45,359 bases of DNA. Source: Bacteroidota bacterium (GTDB lineage Bacteria; Bacteroidota; Bacteroidia; B-17B0; Aurantibacillaceae). Both the position numbers and the translations under genes were made by a program. Shown one piece after another: positions 31,781 through 40,047 of this stretch. The notes below the pieces were generated by a model, which was not told the DNA's origin, did no database searches, and was given only the letters and a program-made list of their open reading frames with translations. The stretch's first letter is position 1. Each line of letters starts with the position of its first letter. The DNA is taken from NCBI GenBank assembly GCA_013816615.1, contig JACDED010000021.1, forward strand, positions 1-45,359, read 5' to 3'.

Positions 31781-33307
31781 TTATAACGGAATAATTATCA
31801 AATAAGATGTTCCTTTTTTTGGCGCGCTGGTTATTGTTATTGATCCGTTATAAGATTTAACCCTCGATCTTACATTCAACAGCCCCATTCCTTCTTTTCT
31901 TGCCTTAGTTATGTCAAACCCCATACCGTTATCTTTTAAACTAATGATGAGATCTTTCTTATCTGCTGTAATTTTAATACTTATTTTGCTTGATTTACCA
32001 TGAGTGATAGAATTATTTATGAACTCTTGTATGACCCTAAAGATAGTAAATTCTAAATTTTTACTGATCGAAAACTGATCCTCGTTAATAATTATTTTAA
32101 ATTCCAGCTCATCGGCGATCACAATTTTACGACATAATTCACTTATAGCAGCTTTTAAACCAACGTTTTGTAAGGTTTGCGGCATTAAGTTAAAACAAAT
32201 ATTTCTGAGGTCGGATAATACATCTAAAATAGCATCATTCGATTTTTCAACCACCTCGTTTTTCTTTTCATCAGATAGATTATATGTGTTACGAAGTGTG
32301 CCAATGTAAAATTTTACTGCAGATAATTGCTGGCCCAGGCTATCATGTATGTCTTTAGAGAACCTGATCCTTTCTTTCTCTTGTGTATCATTGATAGTAC
32401 GAACAATTAAATTATCAACCTCTTCCTGCTTGGTAATATTTTTTATAAATCCCTGGTAGCCTTTAAAATGTTTTCGGTCATCTGTTATTTTATTTAACGA
32501 AATAATGCAGTCAATAATTTCGCCTGTGGCATTAATAAGTTTGGTTTTAAAATCAACAATATCGTTTTTTGCTTTTATTTTTTCAAAAAAAAGCTTTTTA
32601 TCATTCGGATTGTAAAGGAAATCCGATATTTTGTGATTTTTAATTTCGTGAGGTTTTATTTTTAAAAGATCAATACCTGCACTGTTAAGGTCCGACAGAT
32701 AATCAGTATCATCCGAAATAAAAATAGAATCGCTTGAGTTTTGAAAAATATTCCTGTATTTTTCTTCAGATGCTATTAACCGCTCCTCAAAAGTTTTTAT
32801 TTGTGTAACATCCCTCACCGTTAGTATATAACCTGTTCTTTGTTTTTTAGAATTGGTTAGGAACGACATGCTGCAGGATACTATAAAATTAGTTTTAGAC
32901 CTTACTAAACCAAGAATAGGATCGTTCTGAAAATTATTATCTGCGTGAAGTTGTTTTTTTAGTTTATTAAATAAAGATGTTTTATTAAAGCAGGTAAAAT
33001 AGTCATCTATTTTTTTGTTTGAAACAGATTCGTCAGTAAACCCAAGATGGTCTGAAACACTTTTGTTGGCCAGTTCAATAATACCTTTTTTGTTTAATAC
33101 GAATACGGTATCTGAAACGGAATCAAAAATGTTATTAAAGTGATTGCGGGAAATGGCGGTAGATTTTAATTCTTCGCCAAGCATATTCACGTTCGAGATA
33201 AAAGCGTCAACAGCGTCTTTTTGTTTGGATAATTTGATCTTAGCGTCATAATTACCTAAAGAATATTCAATAAGTAGGTTGCTTAATTTTATGAACCTGG
33301 GATCCAA
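31781..33307 (-). CDS. Cytoplasmic PAS sensor histidine kinase (HisKA_3 type)
   Basis: 508 residues, beginning with TTG at 33305-33307 (MDPRFIKLSNLLIEY); no ATG is near. Short N-terminal HAMP-like helix pair (about 8-55), two PAS domains (about 58-175 and 183-295), His321 in the HisKA_3 motif KERIRFSKDIHDSLGQQL, and an HATPase_c domain (about 400-508) with NNSITHGKSSKI, DNGMGFD and GMGLLNVRSRV. No transmembrane segment, so it senses an internal or diffusible signal. Cognate regulator is the next gene. Upstream 15 bp lies the DUF7793-like gene; all three are one operon. Confidence 0.92.
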   Translation of the reverse strand: MDPRFIKLSNLLIEYSLGNYDAKIKLSKQKDAVDAFISNVNMLGEELKSTAISRNHFNNIFDSVSDTVFVLNKKGIIELANKSVSDHLGFTDESVSNKKIDDYFTCFNKTSLFNKLKKQLHADNNFQNDPILGLVRSKTNFIVSCSMSFLTNSKKQRTGYILTVRDVTQIKTFEERLIASEEKYRNIFQNSSDSIFISDDTDYLSDLNSAGIDLLKIKPHEIKNHKISDFLYNPNDKKLFFEKIKAKNDIVDFKTKLINATGEIIDCIISLNKITDDRKHFKGYQGFIKNITKQEEVDNLIVRTINDTQEKERIRFSKDIHDSLGQQLSAVKFYIGTLRNTYNLSDEKKNEVVEKSNDAILDVLSDLRNICFNLMPQTLQNVGLKAAISELCRKIVIADELEFKIIINEDQFSISKNLEFTIFRVIQEFINNSITHGKSSKISIKITADKKDLIISLKDNGMGFDITKARKEGMGLLNVRSRVKSYNGSITITSAPKKGTSYLIIIPL

Positions 33308-33322
33308 TGTTATTAATGAAAA

Positions 33323-33703
33323 TTAGTGTGATTTAAATTGCGCGAGCCACTTCAGCGCTTTTTGTTTATCAGTAAACATTTTTGAGGGCATTTTTTGTTT
33401 GGTGACCTTTAAAAAAAAGTTCACCAAAAAAGTACTAAAAACAGATTCAACAAGCATGGCACCGGCTAAAACCCCGTTTTGAGATTCTTCCATTTCAAAA
33501 AAAGCACGGGCCTCTTTTGTTGCGCTTTTCACAAAACGAACATCGCCCAATCCCGGATATGCTTTGCCTTCCGAAATTGTTTTTCTGTCGGCTACAATTT
33601 TCTTTGCAACATCAAGTGTTATCTCAAGATCGGGTTTAAAATTGATCATTAAAATATCATTTTCAAGTTCAAATTTTGCATAAGGAGTATCAAGCGTTTT
33701 CAT
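33323..33703 (-). CDS. DUF7793-like (STAS/SpoIIAA-related) protein
   Basis: 126 residues, one small alpha/beta domain: strands YAKFELENDILMINFKPDLEITLDVAKKIVADR, PGLGDVRFVKSATKEARAFF, then AMLVESVFSTFLVNFFLKVTKQKMPSKMFTDKQKALKWLAQFK. This is the pattern of the Bacteroidota DUF7793 family, formerly called STAS/SEC14-like. Cytoplasmic, likely a regulatory protein. First gene in an operon with the PAS kinase and regulator, so probably a modulator of that pathway (inference). Confidence 0.75.
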   Translation of the reverse strand: MKTLDTPYAKFELENDILMINFKPDLEITLDVAKKIVADRKTISEGKAYPGLGDVRFVKSATKEARAFFEMEESQNGVLAGAMLVESVFSTFLVNFFLKVTKQKMPSKMFTDKQKALKWLAQFKSH

Positions 33704-33716
33704 GTTTTCGCGTGTT

Positions 33717-33724
33717 CAAATTTA
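33717..33724 (-). promoter_or_regulatory. -7 box of the DUF7793/kinase/regulator operon
   Basis: TAAATTTG on the minus strand, exact match to TAnnTTTG, 13 bases before the ATG at 33703. The region upstream (33742-33771) contains ACGTA repeated twice (GTACGT and AACGTAGG), possible binding sites, but no clear -33 TTTG. Confidence 0.4.
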
Positions 33725-33890
33725 GTGTACAAATATTAAATAAACGTACGTCTTTAAACGTAGGTAATATTTCAAAAATACGCTTTTTATACGTTGTTGT
33801 CCAACTTTTAAATGAGCAATTTTGTTATAGTACAAAGGCATTTCCCTCTTTTTAACGAATAACTATTATTTAATTTTTTAAATACACTAC

Positions 33891-36365
33891 GTGGCAAAAA
33901 ACAGCTCATTTATCGACACAATTGACCAGATTATAACGGACGGGGTAAAAAAAGGAATCCTTCATTTAAATAATGAGGACGAATTTTTAGAAGGAAATCT
34001 CATAAAATTGAAAGGTAAAGATGTGGTTAATTTTGGTTCATGTAGTTATCTTGGGCTGGAATTTGACAGAAGATTAAAAGACGGTGCTATTGATGCTATC
34101 GAAAAATACGGTACCCAGTTTTCAGAATCACGCGCTTATGTTTCAATAAAATTATACAAAGATCTTGAAGAACACTTTGAAAAGATATTTAAAGCGCATG
34201 TTCTTATTTCTCCAACTACAACTTTAGGTCATATTGCCGCAATACCGGTTTTGGTTTCGCAAAATGATGCAGTAATAATCGATCACCAGGCACACAATTC
34301 TATTCAAACGGCTTGCAATTTATTAAAACCAAAAGGCATTCATGTAGAGTTAGTGAGACATAACCGCCTCGATCTTTTAGAAGAAAAAATAAAAGAATTA
34401 AAAAATAAGCATGAAAAGATCTGGTACATGGCAGATGGCATTTATTCAATGTATGGCGATGCCTGCCCTGTAAAAGAAATTTATGCTTTAATGGATAAAT
34501 ACAAAGAATTAAATCTTTATGTTGATGATGCCCATGGAATGAGCTGTTTTGGAATTAATGGAAGCGGCTATGTAATGTCTTTTGGTGCTTTACATCCAAG
34601 AGCGGTATTGGCCGTTTCCTTAGCCAAGGCGTTTGCAACAGGCGGTGCAGTTTTGGTTTTTCCGGATAAAGAACTGGCGCGTAAGGTAAGAACCTGCGGC
34701 GGGCCTTTAATTACTTCCGGCCCCATGCAGCCTTCTGCATTAGGCGCTGCACTGGCTTCTGCCAAAATACATTTAAGCGATGAGATCTATGAATTACAAA
34801 ACACGTTGCAGGATAATATTCAGTTTGCAAGGTTAATGATCAAAAAATATGGTCTGCCAATTATTTCTGCATCTGCCGCACCTGTTTTTTTTATTGGCGT
34901 TAGTCTTCCCAAATTAGGATACAACATGGTGCACCGTATGCTAAACGAAGGATATTATTTAAACCTTGGTATTTTTCCGGCAGTGCCAATGAAAAATACC
35001 GGTATTCGTTTTACAATTACCTGTTTACATACTTTTTCGCAAATAGAAAAAATGATAGAGCGAATGGCTCATCATTTAACTATTGCTTTGAACGAAGAAG
35101 AAATAAGCATGAATCAGATCTATTCTGCATTTAAATTACCCATTCCATCTGACGTACAAATTGAAGAGCAGGTTGTTTCTATTTTAAATGCCGGTAGTCT
35201 TGTTATTGAAAAACATAAAACCATTCATGCGATCGAACAAAATGAATGGGATAATTTATTGGGCGCTAACGGTTCGTTTGATTGGAATGGATTACAGTTT
35301 TTAGAAAGATCATTCACAAATAATAAAATTGCAGAAGAAAATTGGGAATTTGATTATTTAATGGTGCGGGATGAAAACAATAAGATTATTCTAGCTACTT
35401 TTTTGACTACAGCTATATGGAAAGATGATATGCTTTCACATTCATCTATTTCCGCACAGGTAGAAGAACAACGTATAAACGATCCTTATTTTTTAACATC
35501 GAAGGTTGTTTCAATAGGATCTTTGTTGACGGAAGGCGAACATTTATTTTTAGATAAAAACTCGGCGCATTGGAAAAGCGCTTTACAGATCTTGTTTAAA
35601 TACATATCGCAATTACAGGAAAAATACGAGGCAAATAATATTATGATAAGGGATTTTATTTCTGAAGATCCTGAAATTGATTCTTACTTTATTGATAATG
35701 GTTATTTCAAAATAAACATGCCAAACAGCTATGTTGTTGATGATATGAATTGGAAAAGTACAGATGAATATTTACAACGCTTGTCATCCAATGGCAGGTA
35801 TGATGTAAAACGTTATGTGTTGCGCGATGAAGATAAGTTTGAGGTAAAAATCATTACAGATCCATCTGAAAAAGATCTGGAAATGTATTATAACATGTAT
35901 TTAAATGTAAAGAATAATAGTCTCACATTAAATACTTTCAATTTACCGTTTAAAGCTTTTAAGAACATGATCTCACTTAAACAATGGGATATTACAACGC
36001 TTAGTTTAAAAACCGAATTTGATATTAAAAATTTAAACAAGCCCCTGGCAGTTATGTTTTGTTATGTAGCCTGCAACAACTACGTGCCAATGATATTAGG
36101 CCTTGATTATAGTTACCATAAGGAATACAGGGTTTATAAGCAAGCTATGTATAGCGCTATAAAAAGAGCGAAAAATTTAAATTGCACAAAAATGTATATG
36201 GGCTTTGCTGCCGATAGCGAAAAAAAAATGTTCGGGGCAAAACCAAGAGCAACATATGGTTATATGCAAACCAAAGAAAATTATAATCTCGAGGTGTTAG
36301 GAAGTTATAATGCATTTCAAAATAAGCAATCAACTAAAACAAAAAATGATATCATATCTATTTAA
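33891..36365 (+). CDS. Alpha-oxoamine-synthase-like aminotransferase fused to GNAT/BioF2-like acyltransferase
   Basis: 824 residues from GTG at 33891. Residues 1-405: PLP enzyme of the AOS family (BioF, Kbl, SPT, CqsA): His135 stacking on PLP (IDHQAHNSI), ADGIYSMYGD, Asp212 and His215 in VDDAHGMSCFG, PLP Lys246 in AVSLAKAFATGGA. Residues about 440-810: a large acyltransferase-like region, with YRVYKQAMYSAIKRAKNLNC and the AVMFCYVACNNYVPMILGLDYSYH core of GNAT/FemAB-like folds. AOS enzymes condense an amino acid with an acyl-CoA or -ACP; the second domain could N-acylate the product. Candidates are sulfonolipid or sphingolipid-like synthesis, or a CqsA-like signal; neither can be chosen. NCBI annotates such a bifunctional fusion in Bacteroidota, as I recall. 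Divergent from the kinase operon. Confidence 0.88.
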   Translation: MAKNSSFIDTIDQIITDGVKKGILHLNNEDEFLEGNLIKLKGKDVVNFGSCSYLGLEFDRRLKDGAIDAIEKYGTQFSESRAYVSIKLYKDLEEHFEKIFKAHVLISPTTTLGHIAAIPVLVSQNDAVIIDHQAHNSIQTACNLLKPKGIHVELVRHNRLDLLEEKIKELKNKHEKIWYMADGIYSMYGDACPVKEIYALMDKYKELNLYVDDAHGMSCFGINGSGYVMSFGALHPRAVLAVSLAKAFATGGAVLVFPDKELARKVRTCGGPLITSGPMQPSALGAALASAKIHLSDEIYELQNTLQDNIQFARLMIKKYGLPIISASAAPVFFIGVSLPKLGYNMVHRMLNEGYYLNLGIFPAVPMKNTGIRFTITCLHTFSQIEKMIERMAHHLTIALNEEEISMNQIYSAFKLPIPSDVQIEEQVVSILNAGSLVIEKHKTIHAIEQNEWDNLLGANGSFDWNGLQFLERSFTNNKIAEENWEFDYLMVRDENNKIILATFLTTAIWKDDMLSHSSISAQVEEQRINDPYFLTSKVVSIGSLLTEGEHLFLDKNSAHWKSALQILFKYISQLQEKYEANNIMIRDFISEDPEIDSYFIDNGYFKINMPNSYVVDDMNWKSTDEYLQRLSSNGRYDVKRYVLRDEDKFEVKIITDPSEKDLEMYYNMYLNVKNNSLTLNTFNLPFKAFKNMISLKQWDITTLSLKTEFDIKNLNKPLAVMFCYVACNNYVPMILGLDYSYHKEYRVYKQAMYSAIKRAKNLNCTKMYMGFAADSEKKMFGAKPRATYGYMQTKENYNLEVLGSYNAFQNKQSTKTKNDIISI

Positions 36366-36473
36366 ATGCTTGAACTTTAAAACAGCATTAAAAATAAGTT
36401 TATGGTAAATGAAATAATGTAAAGAGTAGGGATTTAACTTTATTGATCTTACTCAGTTAAAAGATTAATAAAC

Positions 36474-36716
36474 ATGATTCTTTCAAAGTCTGAATTCTGT
36501 CAGTTCAGTTTAAAAGCCAAAAAACGATTGGTAATGGAATACGGAGAGCTATTGCTGGATAGGTGTTTCGTTGAAGAAAAAGTATGCATCTATAAGATCT
36601 ATGAATTTCATGTGGAGGCAATTTATAATGCTCAAAATAATGAGCTCATAAAGATGGAACCCATTTACAGTATTCCTTTATTAAAATACTACGTTACATC
36701 CAGCAGAAGAAAATAG
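36474..36716 (+). CDS. Small hypothetical protein
   Basis: 80 residues. Starts MILSKSEFCQFSLKAKKRLV; basic, no signal peptide. The text EYGELLLDRCFVEEKVCIYKIYEFHVEAIYNAQNNELIKMEPI looks like one compact alpha/beta domain, and I have the impression of similar small proteins in other Bacteroidota. Function unknown. It ends 4 bp from the convergent sirtuin gene. The 108-bp gap before it holds TAACTTTA-like promoter text and nothing else. Confidence 0.6.
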   Translation: MILSKSEFCQFSLKAKKRLVMEYGELLLDRCFVEEKVCIYKIYEFHVEAIYNAQNNELIKMEPIYSIPLLKYYVTSSRRK

Positions 36717-36720
36717 AAGT

Positions 36721-37416
36721 TTACAAATTTTTAAAAAGATCGGCTTTTAGGAGTTTAACACCATTTACGGCTGTTTCTTTTATATGTTTCAGATTCTTAA
36801 CATAATCAAGATTAAAATCGCCCGGATCTAATAACCATTTTGGAGTGGTTACTTTTACAAAATTTAAAATACCGGCGGCCGGATAAACATTTAATGATGT
36901 GCCTACAACAACAAAAAAGTCTGCTTGCTCAGCAGAATTATTGGCCAGCTCCATATGAGGTACATCTTCTCCGAACCAAACAATGTGTGGACGAAGTTGA
37001 GAGCCTTTTTCGCACTTATCTCCAACAATAATTTCGGCTCTTTTTAATGGATATATTAAAGTCGGGTCTACGGTGCTTCTGGCTTTCATAATTTCGCCAT
37101 GCAAATGCATTACGTTTTTACTACCAGCACGTTCATGAAGATCATCTACATTTTGGGTAACAACCTGTACTTCGAATTTATTTTGTAATTCGGCAATAAA
37201 ATCATGCGCAGCATTGGGCTTTGCATCAATTACTTGTTTACGGCGTTGATTATAGAATTCTAAAACAAGATCGCGGTTTTTAACCCACGCTTCGGGGGTT
37301 GCCACATCTTCAATACGGTGTTCTTCCCAAAGGCCGCCTGAGTCGCGGAATGTTTTAATTCCGCTTTCAGCGCTTATTCCAGCGCCAGTAAAAACTATCA
37401 GGCGTTTTTTGCCCAT
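36721..37416 (-). CDS. cobB: Sir2-family NAD-dependent deacylase, zinc-cysteine-less
   Basis: 231 residues. Removes acyl groups from lysine using NAD. NAD-binding GAGISAESGIKTFR (11-24), TQNVDDLHERAG (87-98), catalytic His106 (MHLHGE) and GTSLNVYPAAG are intact. Tyr55 and Arg58 (EFYNQRR) are the pair that defines SIRT5/CobB class III enzymes, which prefer succinyl- or malonyl-lysine. The four zinc Cys of typical sirtuins are absent: only one Cys in the whole protein (135, in DKCEKGSQLRPHIVWFGE). I recall this as a Bacteroidota feature. Follows the DPP IV gene by 2 bp on the same strand, so the two are co-transcribed. Confidence 0.93.
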   Translation of the reverse strand: MGKKRLIVFTGAGISAESGIKTFRDSGGLWEEHRIEDVATPEAWVKNRDLVLEFYNQRRKQVIDAKPNAAHDFIAELQNKFEVQVVTQNVDDLHERAGSKNVMHLHGEIMKARSTVDPTLIYPLKRAEIIVGDKCEKGSQLRPHIVWFGEDVPHMELANNSAEQADFFVVVGTSLNVYPAAGILNFVKVTTPKWLLDPGDFNLDYVKNLKHIKETAVNGVKLLKADLFKNL

Positions 37417-37418
37417 AT

Positions 37419-39587
37419 TTATAAATTTTCTTTTGTAAATTTTAAAATTTTTGTGAATATATGCAAACGTGTATATCCACCACTTATCCCATGACTTTTA
37501 TTAGGGTAGAGCATAAAATCAAACGGAATATTATGTGTAACCATAGCATTTGCTAATTCCATGCTGTTTTGTAAATGTACGTTATCATCAGCGCTACCAT
37601 GTATCAATAAGAATTTTCCTTTAATACCTTTTACAAAATTAGTTGGCGAATTATCCTCATAACCACTTTTATTATCCTGCGGTTTGCGTAAAAAGCGCTC
37701 AGTATAAATATTATCGTAATATTTCCAATTGGTTACCGGTGCAACTGCAATAGCCGCTTTAAAAGTATCGCCACCTTTTGAAATTAATAACGAAGCCATG
37801 TAACCGCCATAGCTCCATCCCTGGAAACCAATACGCTTGCTATCAACATAAGATAATTTGCCTAAATATTTTGCTACTTCAATTTGATCTATTGTTTCTA
37901 ATTTACCCAATTGCATATAAGTACTGTGCTTGAATTGACGGCCACGACCTTGTGTTCCGCGATTATCAACACATACAACCATATAGCCTTCCTGGTTCAA
38001 TAAATTGTGCCAGAAATAATCAACGCCATCCCACGCATTATTTACTTCGTTAGCACCGGGGCCTCCATAAGCATACATGTATACAGGGTATTTTTTTGTT
38101 GAATCAAAATTTTGTGGTTTTAATGTCCAACCATTTAATTCAACACCTTCAGAAGTTTTAAACGTAAAAAATTGTTTAGCAGACAAGCTGTAATCCTTCA
38201 TTGTTTTTTTTAATTCCGAATTGTCTTCTAATACTTTTATAGTTTTACCATCAATGCTGTTTAATTCATATACAGGTGGTGTATTAGCGTTGCTGTAGCT
38301 TGAGATGTAATATTTGTAACCGGGTGTAAATTCAAAGCTTGTAAAACCTGCTTTTGTAGACAAACGCTTTTTATCTTTTCCGGTTAATTTAATACTGTAT
38401 ACATCACGGTTAATAGCACCGTTTTCAGTAGATTCATAATAAAGTGTTTTTGAGTCTTCATCAAAGCCTGTAAATTCTGTTATTTCCCAAGGGCCTTTAG
38501 TGATCTGTTTAATTAATTTACCACTGATATCGTAATAATATAAATGTTTAAACTCATCGCGTTCACTCGAAATAATAAATCCTTTATCACCAACAAATCT
38601 AAGATCATCTGTTATATCAACATACGTTTTACTTTCATCTGTATATGCTACTGAACCTTTACCTGTAGCAACATCTGTAAAGATTAACTCCAATTTATTT
38701 TGCAAGCGGTTTAAACGCGTAATAGAAAGGATCATTGCATTATTTGTAAATTGAATACGTGGAATATATATATCTTTCTCAGTTCCAATATCAGCAGTTG
38801 TTGTTTTTTTAGTTATCTCATCAAAAATATGAACCGAAACAATAGAATTATCTTCTCCCGCCTTAGGATATTTAAAAGTATATTTTGTTGGATATAATTC
38901 ACCATTATAATAATCCATTGTGTAATCTCTTACACGCGTCTCATCAAATTTTACATATGCTAAATACTGGCTGTTACTGCTCCAGTCAAAATAATCAGCA
39001 CGTGAAAATTCTTCTTCGTAAACCCAATCTGCCCAACCGTTCTTAATTTTATTTTGTTCACCATCGCGGGTTACAATTACTTCTACTCCTGTATCAAGAT
39101 GTTTAATGTATAAATTATTTTCACGTACAAATGCGATCTTTTTTCCATCAGGTGAAAATAACGGGAAGAATTGTTGCCCTTTATCTGTTAACTGAACAGT
39201 TTTTTTTGAAGCAATATCATATACATAATAATTTGCTTTTGGCGAACGGCGATAAACATGTTCCATGTTCTCATAGAGCAATAATTTATCTTCGTTCGGA
39301 CTAAATTGATAAGTTTTAATATTAAGCTGTTTACCATTGAATTTTATATCGCCGGCACTTACAAGATCTTTTACTTTATTTCCTGTTTTAAGATCGAACT
39401 GGCTTAATGTAAGCTGTCCGTTTGAATTTACAATATCAACGTAATTTACGCCATCGTTCATTACATTAAAACCTGCTGCATGTTGAGCTGAAAATTTTCC
39501 GTTTACCCAAATATCTTCCAGGGTTATTTTCTTTTGAGAAAAACCAAAAACCGGAAACAACAGTAGAACAAATACTAATTTTTTCAT
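37419..39587 (-). CDS. Dipeptidyl peptidase IV (S9B)
   Basis: 722 residues. Signal peptide MKKLVFVLLLFPVFGFSQ, then an eight-bladed-propeller domain (about 40-470) and a C-terminal alpha/beta-hydrolase. Catalytic triad Ser592 (GWSYGGYMAS), Asp667 (SADDNVHLQ) and His699 (NKSHGISGG). The double Glu motif of DPP IV, which holds the free N-terminus of the substrate, is in WADWVYEEEFSR. Removes X-Pro or X-Ala dipeptides from peptide N-termini, probably periplasmic. No T9SS sorting domain. First gene of a pair with the sirtuin. Confidence 0.95.
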   Translation of the reverse strand: MKKLVFVLLLFPVFGFSQKKITLEDIWVNGKFSAQHAAGFNVMNDGVNYVDIVNSNGQLTLSQFDLKTGNKVKDLVSAGDIKFNGKQLNIKTYQFSPNEDKLLLYENMEHVYRRSPKANYYVYDIASKKTVQLTDKGQQFFPLFSPDGKKIAFVRENNLYIKHLDTGVEVIVTRDGEQNKIKNGWADWVYEEEFSRADYFDWSSNSQYLAYVKFDETRVRDYTMDYYNGELYPTKYTFKYPKAGEDNSIVSVHIFDEITKKTTTADIGTEKDIYIPRIQFTNNAMILSITRLNRLQNKLELIFTDVATGKGSVAYTDESKTYVDITDDLRFVGDKGFIISSERDEFKHLYYYDISGKLIKQITKGPWEITEFTGFDEDSKTLYYESTENGAINRDVYSIKLTGKDKKRLSTKAGFTSFEFTPGYKYYISSYSNANTPPVYELNSIDGKTIKVLEDNSELKKTMKDYSLSAKQFFTFKTSEGVELNGWTLKPQNFDSTKKYPVYMYAYGGPGANEVNNAWDGVDYFWHNLLNQEGYMVVCVDNRGTQGRGRQFKHSTYMQLGKLETIDQIEVAKYLGKLSYVDSKRIGFQGWSYGGYMASLLISKGGDTFKAAIAVAPVTNWKYYDNIYTERFLRKPQDNKSGYEDNSPTNFVKGIKGKFLLIHGSADDNVHLQNSMELANAMVTHNIPFDFMLYPNKSHGISGGYTRLHIFTKILKFTKENL

Positions 39588-39667
39588 TTTAATTTAGTGT
39601 TGGTGAATGTATGAAATTAATCCAAATAAACGGCTCATAATTCCCCCTAAAAGGGTGAAAATTTGGC

Positions 39668-40030
39668 CTAACCGTGGTATACCCTCGAAAAAACGATGAT
39701 ACCTTCCTTTATTTGTAAAACTTCACCAACTCTAAGGTCTTCTTCGTTTTGCACGTGTCTTATATACTCCATAAAAACCTGCTCCTCATCAGCAGTTAAC
39801 TTAATCACTTCATATTTTAAAGTTGGCAATCTATCGAAAGCATCCTGCCACCAATCACGCAAAGCAGCCTTGCCCTTTATTAAACCATCGGTTTCAGGCT
39901 TCCGTATTTTTAATTTCGGACTAAAATGTTCGGCACTATCATTATAAAGCAATAATAATTTTTCAAGATCGTGTTCGTTAAAAGCTTCAAACCATTTAAG
40001 GGCTATTTTTTTGTTATTCTCAGCGCTCAT
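39668..40030 (-). CDS. NTF2-like/SnoaL-type protein
   Basis: 120 residues, single NTF2-like fold: AEN..KIALKWFEAFNEHDLEKLLLLYNDSAEHFSPKL opening helices, KGKAALRDWWQDAFDRLPTLKYEVIKL and the final strands RVGEVLQIKEGIIVFSRVYHG. Cytoplasmic. The family includes polyketide cyclases, isomerases and ligand-binding proteins; no active-site pattern decides among them. It is divergent from the amidohydrolase gene, with 17 bp between the two starts. Confidence 0.85.
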   Translation of the reverse strand: MSAENNKKIALKWFEAFNEHDLEKLLLLYNDSAEHFSPKLKIRKPETDGLIKGKAALRDWWQDAFDRLPTLKYEVIKLTADEEQVFMEYIRHVQNEEDLRVGEVLQIKEGIIVFSRVYHG

Positions 40031-40047
40031 TATTCTTATATTTAATC

